A DNA stretch of 64,000 nucleotides from JAJPKK01 sp963802745 (lineage in GTDB: Bacteria > Pseudomonadota > Alphaproteobacteria > Rhizobiales > Xanthobacteraceae): contig CAWDKL010000060.1 of assembly GCA_963802745.1 (NCBI GenBank), positions 50,439-114,438 of the forward strand, in the 5' to 3' direction. Below the pieces are notes generated by a model that saw only the letters and a list, made by a program, of their open reading frames with translations, made no database searches and was not told the DNA's origin. Both the position numbers and the translations under genes were made by a program. Shown here piece after piece: positions 10,136-23,010 of this stretch; within the stretch, counting starts at the first letter, position 1, and the number at the start of each line of letters is the position of its first letter.

Positions 10136-10275
10136 CTCATCCTGAGGAGCATCGCGGAGCGATGCGTCTCGAAGGATGGCAGCGAGTCTGCGCTGTGCGT
10201 CCATCCTTCGAGACGCGCCTTCCTTCGACGAGGGCGCAGGAGCGCGGTCCTTTAGGATGAGGCTCGAAGGGTGAA
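10136..10275. repeat. Inverted repeat, family B (catcctgagg type)
   Basis: The left part (ctcatcctgagg, then gcgtctcgaaggatgg) is mirrored by ccatccttcgagacgc at about 10201 and by aggatgaggctcgaagg near 10254. Such paired sequences are common between genes in Bradyrhizobium-like genomes. This is the only copy I see in the window. Confidence 0.6.
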
Positions 10276-10406
10276 GCATGTATCTATAGGCGCCTATTTA
10301 TGGGCGCCGCTTTAGGCTTAGGCACCGAGGATCAATTACCGCTTCGACCGGGCCGCGTTGAGAAGTGTACTCCCTCCCCCGCAAGGGGGAAGGGGACAGT
10401 CAAAAC

Positions 10407-12059
<1,653 letters not shown>

Positions 12060-12856
12060 CGCGGCCTGCCCTCATGGTTAAAATTTCGGGATGTTTCGCC
12101 ATGATGTAGCGGTGCCCTCCGTAAAGGGCAAGCGCGTTGCAAAATGGCGACAATTGGCCATAAGGCGGCCAGATTCGGCGATCTTCATCTTCCCCGTTGG
12201 GAACTTGGGGAAGGGGCCAGCACCATGTACGGACCGTCATCCGCGCCGGAAAGGGCGCGCGCGATACTGCGTTTTTTAACGCGTTCGACTTTATCGTGGT
12301 TTGGTGAACCGGAGCCGCTGCGCGGCTCACTCACGTCATGATGCCCGCGTTGGGGACGCGTACCATGTCCAGCTTCAACCGATCTTGTTCGCGCATGAGC
12401 TTCGCCATCCTGTCGCTCTGGCGCTCGCTGAAACAATCCATGCTCGACGACTACCGGCCGGAATTGCACTATATGCGGGGTCCCGGTCCGAAGTGGCGCG
12501 CCAAGCATCAGAGCCGTGCCGAACCGGCGGTCACGGCGAGGCTTGTGGACGCCTCGCTCTGATTTTCCAGGGGCCGCCGGCGTGTTCGCATGCAAGCGCG
12601 TCTGTTGTCGCGGCGCGATGTGCGGTAGAATGGCATCTCGTTGCAGGGACGTCATGGGATCGCGGCGGCGCCTGGGGATGCGCGCGCGACACCGCATCGA
12701 CGCCGGGGCCGCTGGAGACCGCACATGAGTGACAGTCAGTCGCAACAGGACTTGCCGTCTTCCGGGGAGAGATCCGATTGCGGCCGTCGGGCCTTTTTGG
12801 CGACGTCACTTGTCGGAGAGACGCTCGCCGAACTTTTGGCATTTATGGCCTAAGGC
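12060..12856. other. Long gap without a confident gene
   Basis: About 800 bases separate ettA from the livM-type gene. The best small frames on the plus strand are ATG 12725-12853, 42 codons reading MSDSQSQQDLPSSGERSDCG then RRAFLATSLVG, and ATG 12365-12562, 65 codons. Neither has a recognisable domain. No livH-type permease or binding-protein gene is present where one would normally precede livM. The promoter of the liv genes should lie here but no convincing -35/-10 pair stands out. Confidence 0.4.
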
Positions 12857-14217
<1,361 letters not shown>

Positions 14218-14221
<4 letters not shown>

Positions 14222-15110
14222 ATGCCCTTCTGCGCCTCGATCACGTCACCATGCGGTTCGGGGGCCTCATCGCCGTGAACGATCTCAGCTTCACGGCGAA
14301 CCGTGGGAATATTACCGCCCTGATCGGCCCCAACGGCGCCGGCAAGACCACCGTGTTCAACTGCATCACCGGCTTCTACAAGCCGAGCGAGGGCCGCATC
14401 GCTTTGCTGCACGGCGCCACCTCCATGTGGGACGAACTCGACGCCCTCACCCGCGGCGGCAGCCGCGGCGTGCGCCACCCCGATGGTGCGCTGTATTTGC
14501 TGGAGCGCATGCCGGATTATCTGGTCGCGCAGCGCGCGCGGGTGGCCCGCACGTTCCAGAACATCCGGCTGTTCTCCGGCATGACCGTACTAGAAAACCT
14601 TCTGGTCGCCCAGCACAATCCCTTGATGGCGGCGTCGGGATATACGGCGCTCGGCATATTCGGCATCGGCAGTTATTCTCGCGCAGCGCGTGCAGCGATC
14701 GACAAGGCGCGCTACTGGCTCGATTTGATCGGCCTGATCGGGCGCGCCGACGATCCGGCCGGCGCCTTGCCCTACGGGGCGCAGCGGCGGCTGGAGATTG
14801 CCCGCGCCATGTGCACCGATCCGGTGCTGCTCTGCCTTGATGAGCCGGCCGCCGGGCTCAATCCGCGCGAAAGCGCGGAACTCAACGAACTGATTCTGAC
14901 CATCCGCAGCAACCACGACGTATCGGTGCTGCTGATCGAGCATGACATGAGCGTTGTGATGAAAATTTCCGACCATGTGGTCGTATTGGATTACGGCGTG
15001 AAGATCGCCGACGGTTCGCCGGCGGCGATCCGCGACGACCCGAAGGTGATCGCGGCCTATCTGGGCGTCGAGGATGAAGAGGTCGGCAAGGTCGAAGCGG
15101 AGGCCGGATT

Positions 15111-15114
<4 letters not shown>
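14218..15114 (+). CDS. livG: Branched-chain amino acid ABC transporter ATPase LivG type
   Basis: Walker A GPNGAGKTT is near residue 42 and Walker B LLCLDEPAAGLNP near 205, the sequence typical of LivG. The 298-residue length is longer than the usual 250-260 because of an insertion around residues 65-100 (MWDELDALTRGGSRGVRHPD). The signature region reads ALPYGAQRRLEIARAM, with PYG replacing the usual SGG, which is normal for LivG. Start and stop overlap both neighbours. Confidence 0.92.
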
Positions 15115-15836
<722 letters not shown>

Positions 15837-15837
15837 G

Positions 15838-15905
15838 ATCCAATGCCGTTCACTTAAGCTGGGATGCGCGCCGCCCTCTCCCATCGTTGTTCGGAGAGGG
15901 GAGAT
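15838..15905. repeat. Single-arm copy of intergenic repeat family C
   Basis: The sequence ccaatgccgttcacttaa followed by gatgcgcgccgccctctccc matches one arm of the large inverted repeat at 49338-49600. It sits directly after the livF stop. Confidence 0.5.
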
Positions 15906-16077
15906 GGAAGCAGTTGGCGGCAACGCGGGCCGGAAGGCCGGCCCTCCATCCGGGCTACACGCTGCCGCAACCCCGTTCCCTTCTATCTGCACCCGCGATA
16001 TGCTTCGGATCGAACCGTGGGCTTACAGTTTTTCGGAGGGAGCTCCATGTTCGTTTGTAACACAAGGGAAGATCAAA

Positions 16078-16311
16078 GTGTCTCTGGGGATTGAAACAAA
16101 GGTTAAGGTGTGTCCTGCAAATGAATATCGGGTAACACATAGAAAAGTAAATTATACGGTGTTTATAGCCGCTGCTTGCGGGGCGTTTGATCGGCAAAGA
16201 TCAGCGGATCGAATGAATTGTCCTGACGCTAGGTGTTTTAAGGAGGATGATGATTTTGCAGTGGAGATCATTAATTGGATAAGAAGATTCAACCTTACCT
16301 CGTCCAGTTAG
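16078..16311 (+). CDS. Small uncharacterised protein upstream of SIR2-like gene
   Basis: The 77-codon frame starts at GTG 16078 preceded by aaggga. The product has four Cys (KVCPANEY, AAACGAFDR, MNCPDARCF) and an acidic patch EDDDFAVEI. An in-frame ATG at 16000 would add 26 residues but lacks a ribosome binding site. The region is AT-rich like the SIR2-like gene that begins 131 bases later on the same strand, so they may have arrived together. I do not recognise a family. Confidence 0.4.
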   Translation: MSLGIETKVKVCPANEYRVTHRKVNYTVFIAAACGAFDRQRSADRMNCPDARCFKEDDDFAVEIINWIRRFNLTSSS

Positions 16312-16442
16312 CGGTCAAAGATATTTGCCTAGAGATAACAATCGAATATGCAAACGTTAAGGAAAAGAGAACGGAAGAGGAAAAACCCTCGTCAAAGATG
16401 ACATACAGGATAACACAAATTCAGGTGCCGGCTTAGCTTGCG

Positions 16443-18125
16443 ATGCGAACTGACCAGAGCCAACCGACCAGCCAACCGAGCAATCTGATCTTCTGGGGTG
16501 CGGGTGCCACAGCTGAGCTTGGAATACCCACCACCCAGCATCAGGCCAACTTCGTGCGAAAGCTTGTAGGGGCCGGTCATCCCAGCAAAGAGCTACGGCA
16601 GCGCGTCGCCGAAGCGCTTAATGGTGTCGCCGCCGAATCTTGGCATAATGCCCTCTATGATTTAATCTTAATCCTTGGCGACTCAGAGGAAAGCTTGGTC
16701 AGAATAGACCATGTTCCCGATGAAGAGTTGGATGCAATGCGTCCACACTGGCGGAATAGCCCCAGCGACGACGACGAGCTAAAACGCAGAATTATCGGGC
16801 TTCGTCTCATCTATGATTGGCCGACTCTTAAATCCGTGGTTGGCATTTGTCCAGCTTCCGATGGTTGTGGGTTCAAGCTCAATGACCTCTTCAATGTTCT
16901 CGATATGCATATCGATTCCGGAATCCCCGCTCCAACAAAAAAAGATAATGAGACGAGCTTACCTTCAGACACGGAGTTTTTTGAAGCGCGGAGGTTAATT
17001 GGTGCTCGCAATGCTCTTAAGCTCATCCTGATCGCCTTTTTTCATATATCGTATCAAGTCTGCTTATCGAACAAAAAGCGTGAGCTCGGCTGGTATCGCG
17101 ATTTTGCACTTCAGATCGGACGCCGCGCCCGGGGGCATGGCTGCGACATCGCGCGCGATGGACATCTTGATGACCCTGAGTTCTATAGGGCCGATGTTGG
17201 TTTTGTGAGCTTTAACTACGATCCCATCGCCCTTTGGATACAATTTATCGCTAATCGTCAACTGAACCACAGCGTTTCAGTCCCGCATATCGGGTCGCCG
17301 GCTACGCCACTCCATCTTTTTCATGACTTTGGACACCTGATACCGATGCGTGGAGTAGAGGGAAGGCGGGGCAGCTTTCCCTGGTATCCATTGAATGAAG
17401 CGGCAGCCCAGCGCCTAAATGAGGAAAAATATCCAAGCGGATACCGTGTCAGATTAACCAAGTTTCTTTTTCCGCATGGCTGTTTATGCTGGCGCGAATG
17501 CCCGAATTGCGGAAAGCTTTCGGCATATCACGGACATTCCTGGGATTTGTATGCTGGTGGCCTGTTTCCCCCACCACCTCTTCGTTCGTTCGATCCATCG
17601 CCATGCCCGCCGTCAATTCCTGATAAGGAGCAAGAAAGACGCGAAATTGGAGCGGTAGACACTCGCGCATGTCTTCACTGCGAAACACACACCTTTGCGT
17701 ATCATACCCAGGTGGTCATGCAAAGTTCGTTTAAGCCTCGGCTGCCTTCATTTTTGGAAGAAATCCAGCGCGAGCTGCGCGCGACGACGATGGGAGCTAA
17801 GCATATCATCCTAATGGGATATTCGTTGCCCGTCGATGATGTGACGTACCGCGCGTTTTTTTCCGCTCGCCGCCGACAAGGGGAAGTTCATTGCACGGTA
17901 GTAAACCTAGATAAATCCAATCAGAAGTGGTTCGGCCCCGCCGCACTAAAAAGCAAACAGTTTTTGAATAACGAGGTGATAAAAGCGGCCAGAGACATCT
18001 TTGGCGAGAATAATATTCGATTTTATGGAGGTGGTATACCAAAAGTGTTTCTAGACGAGAACGACCAGGTAACTGAGCGCAAGCTGGAGGAACTACTTGA
18101 TTGGGGGTCTCACATATCCGAATGA
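16443..18125 (+). CDS. SIR2-like domain protein with internal zinc ribbon
   Basis: The 560-residue protein shows the NAD-binding GAGATAELG at residues 19-27, VSFNYD (257-260) in the place of the sirtuin NxD motif, and FPHGCLCW with His345 in the place of the LHGSxxW catalytic His of SIR2-like defence proteins. A CxxC pair (353/356) and a second pair (410/413) make a zinc ribbon, followed by IILMGYSLPVDD, the usual final Rossmann strand. Members with these motifs in anti-phage systems degrade NAD; that role is inferred here. Base composition is lower in GC than flanking genes, with palindromic repeats just downstream. Confidence 0.8.
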   Translation: MRTDQSQPTSQPSNLIFWGAGATAELGIPTTQHQANFVRKLVGAGHPSKELRQRVAEALNGVAAESWHNALYDLILILGDSEESLVRIDHVPDEELDAMRPHWRNSPSDDDELKRRIIGLRLIYDWPTLKSVVGICPASDGCGFKLNDLFNVLDMHIDSGIPAPTKKDNETSLPSDTEFFEARRLIGARNALKLILIAFFHISYQVCLSNKKRELGWYRDFALQIGRRARGHGCDIARDGHLDDPEFYRADVGFVSFNYDPIALWIQFIANRQLNHSVSVPHIGSPATPLHLFHDFGHLIPMRGVEGRRGSFPWYPLNEAAAQRLNEEKYPSGYRVRLTKFLFPHGCLCWRECPNCGKLSAYHGHSWDLYAGGLFPPPPLRSFDPSPCPPSIPDKEQERREIGAVDTRACLHCETHTFAYHTQVVMQSSFKPRLPSFLEEIQRELRATTMGAKHIILMGYSLPVDDVTYRAFFSARRRQGEVHCTVVNLDKSNQKWFGPAALKSKQFLNNEVIKAARDIFGENNIRFYGGGIPKVFLDENDQVTERKLEELLDWGSHISE

Positions 18126-18207
18126 ATCCTTCGTGCCCAATGGTCCGTGACCGGTCATTTGTCGGACTTGTTCTGGAAGGCAAATCGTTTCTCGACAGCC
18201 ACCAAGC

Positions 18208-18285
18208 GTAGCCCGGATGAGCGACCTCTTGGTCGCGATATCCGGGACGGCCTCTCCCGCATGTCGCTCCGCTCATGCGGGCTAC
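18208..18285. repeat. Palindromic repeat, family D (gtagcccggatgagcg type)
   Basis: Left arm gtagcccggatgagcgac and right arm gctccgctcatgcgggctac flank tcgcgatatccggga. Similar elements occur at 36361-36440 and, degenerate, at 29414-29506. Confidence 0.65.
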
Positions 18286-18326
18286 GACGCGGTTGGAAGC
18301 CTTTCGGGCGCTCCGATCAAGTGGCC

Positions 18327-18474
18327 GTAGGGTGCGCAAAGGCGCCTGCTCAGGCCCAACCGGTACGCACCGGCAGCTAGCGCCGTGCGCACCATCAGCG
18401 GTGCCGGTGCGCACGGCGCGACCGGCCCTCGGACACTCCCACAGGCCGGCGCACGCGCCTTTGCGCACCCTACG
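18327..18474. repeat. Palindromic intergenic repeat, family A
   Basis: Outer arms gtagggtgcgcaaaggcgc (18327) and gcgcctttgcgcaccctac (about 18455) pair almost perfectly. A nested pair gcgccgtgcgcacc / ggtgcgcacggcgc lies at about 18381 and 18406. The ccggaat edges seen in two other copies are missing. Confidence 0.7.
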
Positions 18475-18533
18475 AAATTCCCGCCGAGTTCAAGAGAGCC
18501 GGATGCGGCGCTGCGCTTGGCGACGAACCACCC

Positions 18534-20249
18534 TCACAGCCCGAACACGAACAGCATCGGGCTGTTGCCCTGCTCCTTCAGCTCCGGCGTGAAGACGTGC
18601 TTGCCCAGCGCGATCCGGCTCAGGCCGGCGAGGATCGCGACATATTGTTTGCCGCCGACCTCGAACGTCATCGGCGGCGCGTTGAAGCCGACGCCGACGT
18701 TGAATTTCCATAAGGGCTGCATCGTGGTGTCGTCGAACGCGATCAGCGTGCCGTCGGTGAAGCCGGAGAACACCACGCCGCCCGCCGTCGCCAAGGCGCC
18801 GCTGTAGTTCGGGTAGGGGATGTGCGCCTTGGCCTTGATCTCGCCGGTGAGCGGGTCGATGGCGGAAACGTCGGTTTCGTAACGCTCGATCGCCTTGCTG
18901 ACGCCGCCCGGCATGCGGTCGTCCTTCTTGACGCTCAGCGACGGGTCGCGCGTGAGTTCGGTGCAGGCGGTGAGCGCCGGCACGTAGATGAGCTTGGTCC
19001 TCTGGCTGTAGGCGGATGGCCAGTAATTGTTGCCGCCCGAGGGGCCCGGGCACATTTTCTTGGTCAGCGCCCCCGCGGTCGGCGCGGCGACACCCGCATA
19101 GATTTGAATGTCCCTGGCGGGATCGTAATCGATCGGTTTTCCGGTCTTCTGGTCGATGCCTTTCGTCCAGTTGACATTGTCGAGATAGGGTTTTGCCAAA
19201 ATGGTTTGCCCGTTGCTGCGCTCCATCGTGTAGAAATACCCGTTGCGCGCCGAGTGGCTGATGATCTTGCGCGGCTCGCCGTTGATCAGACCGTCGACCA
19301 AAATGTGTGTGCCGGCCTCGTCATAGTCCCATTGATCGCCGGGCGTATACTGAAAATACCAGTTCATCTTGCCGGCGTCGGGATTCCACGAGATCAGGCT
19401 GTTGGTATAGAGGTTGTCGCCGGGGCGATAGGTCGGGTCGAACATCGGCACCGGATTGCCGGTGCCCCAAAACACCTGGTTCGATGCGACGTCGTAGGCG
19501 CCGGTGACCCACATGGCGCCGCCGCCGGTCTGCCAGGCGTTGTTCTTGTCCTTCCAGGTCTCAGCTCCGGGCTCGCCGGGCGCCGGGATGACGTATTGCC
19601 GCCACAACAGCTTGCCGGTCGCCGCATCGAGCCCGGCGATCCAGTCGCGCACCCCGCGATCGCCGCCGGCGGCGCCCATGATGATCTTGTCCTTGACGAC
19701 GAGCGGTGCAGCGGTGAGCTGCACGTCGGGCTGATCGGAGAGATTGCTCTCCCAGACCATCTTGCCGGTCTGCTTGTCGGTCGCGATCACGCGCGCCGGA
19801 TAGTTGGCGGTGGAGATGACGAAATTGCCCCACAGCGCGGCGCCGCGATTGGACAGCGGCAGCTTTTGCTGTTTGGGGTCCATGCGCCAGACGATGCGGC
19901 CGACATCGCCCGCGCGCGCATCGATCTTGTAGACGATGCCCCACAGGTTGACGACGTAGAGGTAGCCGTCCTCCGCCAGCGGCGTCGCCTGCAGATTTTC
20001 GTTGATCGAGGTGCCGCCGATCGCGACCGCATAGGCAAGCTTGAGGTTCTTGACGGTGTCCTTGTTGATCCGGTCGAGCGGCGAATAGCGCTGCGCATCG
20101 TAGGTGCGGTGGTTCATGAGCCAGTTTTGCGGCTCGGGATTGGCAAGCCGCTCGGCCGTGACGTCGGCGGCAATCGCCGGCGCCGCCGCCAGCACGCCGG
20201 CGCCGGTGAGCAGCAGTCTGCGCAGGGAAAGACGATGTCGCGGATGCAT
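18534..20249 (-). CDS. PQQ-dependent alcohol dehydrogenase, DYD-type
   Basis: The 571-residue periplasmic quinoprotein starts at ATG 20249 after gggaggt and has a cleavable signal ending APAIAAD. Repeated propeller motifs (GLDAATGKLLW, AIDPLTGEIKAK) and the WGTGNP motif are those of the methanol/ethanol dehydrogenase family. The catalytic Asp is D308 in GDQWDYDEAG and a second Asp sits at D310. In the XoxF/ExaF branches this extra Asp binds a lanthanide, so a rare-earth-dependent alcohol dehydrogenase is inferred. The substrate is unknown. No xoxG/xoxJ or pqq gene adjoins it. Confidence 0.88.
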   Translation of the reverse strand: MHPRHRLSLRRLLLTGAGVLAAAPAIAADVTAERLANPEPQNWLMNHRTYDAQRYSPLDRINKDTVKNLKLAYAVAIGGTSINENLQATPLAEDGYLYVVNLWGIVYKIDARAGDVGRIVWRMDPKQQKLPLSNRGAALWGNFVISTANYPARVIATDKQTGKMVWESNLSDQPDVQLTAAPLVVKDKIIMGAAGGDRGVRDWIAGLDAATGKLLWRQYVIPAPGEPGAETWKDKNNAWQTGGGAMWVTGAYDVASNQVFWGTGNPVPMFDPTYRPGDNLYTNSLISWNPDAGKMNWYFQYTPGDQWDYDEAGTHILVDGLINGEPRKIISHSARNGYFYTMERSNGQTILAKPYLDNVNWTKGIDQKTGKPIDYDPARDIQIYAGVAAPTAGALTKKMCPGPSGGNNYWPSAYSQRTKLIYVPALTACTELTRDPSLSVKKDDRMPGGVSKAIERYETDVSAIDPLTGEIKAKAHIPYPNYSGALATAGGVVFSGFTDGTLIAFDDTTMQPLWKFNVGVGFNAPPMTFEVGGKQYVAILAGLSRIALGKHVFTPELKEQGNSPMLFVFGL

Positions 20250-20445
20250 GGTGACCTCCCTCGTGTGTATTTGCGCCCATGATATGCCGCGGCGCGGCCA
20301 AAATGAATTGCCCCGGCAAGGTAATTTCCTCGCGTCTACGCATTTGGCAACGCACCCCCCCGGGGGCTCCGGGGCTTCGGACCCACCGCCCCTTTCGAAT
20401 GCAGGTGCTTGTGATGTAGCCTCAGGCGTGGCCGGAGAGGATGTC

Positions 20446-21424
20446 ATGAAATTTCCACGCCGCCGATTTCTGCATATCGCAGCGGGTGCCGCCGCGGTCG
20501 CTGGCGGTGTCGCGGGTCGCGCGGGCGCAAACCTATCCGGTGCGGCCGGTGCGGATCATCGTCGGCTTTCCGCCCGGCAGTGCGCCGGACGTGATGGCGC
20601 GCCTGATCGGTCAGTGGCTCACGGAACGGCTCGGACAGCCATTCTTGGTCGAAAATCGGACCGGCGCCGGCGGCAGTCTCGCCAACGAAGTGGTCGTCCG
20701 CTCCCCGCCCGACGGCTACACCTTGCTGGTGATCGAGACGTCAAGTGCGATCAACGCGACGCTCTATGAAAGGCTCAGCTACAATCTCATCCGCGATATC
20801 GCACCGGTCGTGGGCCTCATCCGGGTGCCCATGGTGATGGTGGTGCATCCCTCATTTCCCGCCAAGACGCTTGCCGAATTCATCGCCTACGCCAAGGCGC
20901 ATCCGGGCCAGATCAACATGGGATCGCCCGGCAACGGCACGCCGCAGCATGTTTCCGGCGAACTGCTCAAGCTGATGACCGGCGTCACCATGACCCATGT
21001 GCCCTACCGCGGCGGCCCCCCGGCGCTGAGCGATTTGCTGAGTGGGCAAATCCAGGTGATGTCCGGGACCGTGCTCTTGGTGATCGAGCACATCAAGTCC
21101 GGCACGCTTCGTGCGCTGGCGGTGACCAACGCGGCGCGCTCCGACCTGCTGCCGGACACGCCGACCGTCGGCGAATTCGTTCCGGGTTTTGCGGCCAGCA
21201 CTTGGAGCGGTGTCGGCGTGCCCAAGGACACGCCATCCGCCATCGTCCACGCGCTCAACGCAGAGATCAATGCGGCGCTGGCCTACGCCGCCATGAAGGC
21301 GCGCATCGCCGGCCTGGGCGCCGCCGTGCTCGGCGGCACGCCGGCGGATTTCGGAAAACTCCTGGTCGATGAAACCGAAAAGTGGGGCAAGGTGGTCCGG
21401 TCCGCGGGCATCAAGCCCGCGTGA
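20446..21424 (+). pseudogene. Bug/TctC family solute-binding protein, frameshifted in signal peptide
   Basis: ATG 20446 (ggagagg upstream) starts MKFPRRRFLHIAAGAAA, a twin-arginine-like signal. The mature protein continues only in another frame with VSRVARAQTYPVRPVRIIV, so one base is gained between about 20480 and 20500. The rest is a full Bug receptor: GFPPGSAPDVMAR, ENRTGAGGSLANE, and VPYRGGPPALSDLLSGQI. Such periplasmic receptors bind carboxylates. No TctA/TctB membrane genes are next to it. It is divergent from the quinoprotein gene. Confidence 0.85.
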
Positions 21425-21597
21425 CGCTGGACCGCGGGCGGCAGGTTCGATGGCGCCCTTCGGCTATTCTCGACGCCGCACCGAGCGCTGCCTAATAGAT
21501 GTCCCCGCCGCTGTCGCCGGCTTGTCGGCCATCAGGCCGGCAGGCGGAGCCAAGCAAAGTCCATTAAGGACCACGGGCATTTTACCGGGCGACCGCG

Positions 21598-22425
21598 TCA
21601 CGGCCTTGGCGGCGCGGCGTTGGGGAAGAACAGCTGCTGGCCGCCGATTTTGTATTGTGCAATCGTCGTTTGCCCATCCGCCGAAATCAGCCAATCGATG
21701 AAGGCCTGGCCGTCCTTTGCCCTGACGTTCGGATGCTTTGCGGGATTGACCAGCATGACGCCATATTGGTTGAACAGCCTGCGATCCCCCTCCACCATGA
21801 TGGCGAGCGTGCCACGGTTGCGGAAGGAAATCCAGGTACCGCGGTCCGCCAGCACATAGGCATCCGTGGCGGCCGCGACATTGAGCGCCGGCCCCATGCC
21901 CTGGCCGATTTCGCGATACCATCGGTCCTGCACGGCATTGATGGCGATGCCGGCGTCCATCCAATAGCGAAGCTCGGCCGCGTTCGTCCCCGACCCGTCG
22001 CCACGCGAGATGAAAGGCACCTTGGCGGCGGCGATCTTGCGGAATGCCACAATGACGTCCATGCCTGCGGCGATATGGGCCGGATCGTCGATCGGTCCGA
22101 TGACGACGAAATCGTTGTACATCACGTCGAAGCGCTTGACGCCAAAACCCTCCGCCAGGAATTTTTCTTCCGCCGGCCTGTCGTGGACGAACACCACGTC
22201 GGCATCGCCGCGTTTGCCGATGCCGAGTGCCTGTCCGGTGCCGACCGCCACCACCTTAACCGAAATGCCGGTTTTCGCCGAAAACCGCGGCAGCAGGAAA
22301 CCAAACAGACCGGACTCCTCCGTCGAGGTCGTGGAAGCGACGACGATCGCGCGCTCTTGGGCTCCGGCGGTGTCATGGATCATCAATCCAAGAATCGCCG
22401 TGAGCACGAGCCATGCATGCTTCAT
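21598..22425 (-). CDS. tupA: Tungstate-type ABC transporter substrate-binding protein
   Basis: The 275-residue periplasmic protein starts at ATG 22425 with a signal ending TAGAQER. VASTTSTEESGLFGFLLPRF and VGTGQALGIGKRGDADVVFV are the oxyanion-binding motifs of TupA/WtpA-like proteins, and SRGDGSGTNAAE follows later. Its ATG lies one base after the stop of the upstream EthD-like gene, so the two are cotranscribed. The permease TupB and ATPase TupC are not adjacent. Specificity for tungstate over molybdate is by family resemblance only. Confidence 0.82.
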   Translation of the reverse strand: MKHAWLVLTAILGLMIHDTAGAQERAIVVASTTSTEESGLFGFLLPRFSAKTGISVKVVAVGTGQALGIGKRGDADVVFVHDRPAEEKFLAEGFGVKRFDVMYNDFVVIGPIDDPAHIAAGMDVIVAFRKIAAAKVPFISRGDGSGTNAAELRYWMDAGIAINAVQDRWYREIGQGMGPALNVAAATDAYVLADRGTWISFRNRGTLAIMVEGDRRLFNQYGVMLVNPAKHPNVRAKDGQAFIDWLISADGQTTIAQYKIGGQQLFFPNAAPPRP

Positions 22426-22426
22426 G

Positions 22427-22735
22427 TTATACGTCCCGGCTGTTGAACAGCAGCATGGTGGCGCCGCCGGTTGCGAAGGTGGCGACATCGGCCGCGGCGG
22501 CCTGCCCTTCGGGGCTCGCCAAGGCGCGCTGCATGGCAGGGAGGTCGTCGAAGTGCAGGATGGCCACCAGATGGGTCGTCGACGGACCCGCAAGTGTCGC
22601 GACCGTGCCGCTTGAGACCTCGTATCGTCGCAGGCCGGGAATCTGCTTGGCGATCGGGACGTGGTTCGTGAAATAGTATTGATCGAATGCGGCGACATCC
22701 TTCGGCATGCCGTAAATTACCACCAGCCGGGCCAT
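22427..22735 (-). CDS. EthD domain protein
   Basis: A 102-residue ferredoxin-like protein starting at ATG 22735 after aaggag. MARLVVIYGMPKDVAAFDQY, HVPIAKQIPGLRRYEVS and LHFDDLPAMQRALASPEG are the EthD pattern (dimeric alpha-beta barrel). It precedes the tungstate-binding gene on the same strand. EthD proteins accompany various oxidation pathways, but no such enzyme is beside this copy. Confidence 0.82.
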   Translation of the reverse strand: MARLVVIYGMPKDVAAFDQYYFTNHVPIAKQIPGLRRYEVSSGTVATLAGPSTTHLVAILHFDDLPAMQRALASPEGQAAAADVATFATGGATMLLFNSRDV

Positions 22736-22956
22736 CGTGTTGCTCCTTGCGAATGATCGATCCGCAAACGTATACAACTTCGCCGGCAGGTCGAATCGCG
22801 TGACGAGCTTGCCCGACTTGATGTGACAAAATCACGTTGCCGTCGGGGCGTCGCGGACGCGCAGAAGCGGGGGCCCTTGCCATGCAGCATTTTTCGGGTT
22901 GTCAGCAGATCCAAGCGTTTGCCGGTCCCGACCCGACGCAGCCGAGGCAGTGCGCA

Positions 22957-22985
22957 TGGTGCGCTCGGAATCGAACCGCAACACC
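22957..22985 (-). other. Possible tRNA 3'-end remnant
   Basis: On the minus strand the 29 bases run from ggtgttgcggttcgattcc to a gcgcacca end, which look like a T-arm plus acceptor end with encoded CCA. No matching 5' half, D-arm or anticodon arm is found. It could be a leftover attachment site from an integrated element, or chance. Confidence 0.25.
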
Positions 22986-23010
22986 TCAACGACCGGCCGG
23001 CCAATTTTGG

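Noticed and set aside
12301..12732. A 143-codon gene between ettA and livM
   Set aside because: Mixed composition, no binding site and no domain; not counted as a gene.
18822..20282. Open frame of 486 codons antisense to the quinoprotein gene
   Set aside because: Shadow of the well-supported dehydrogenase, with no recognisable motif.
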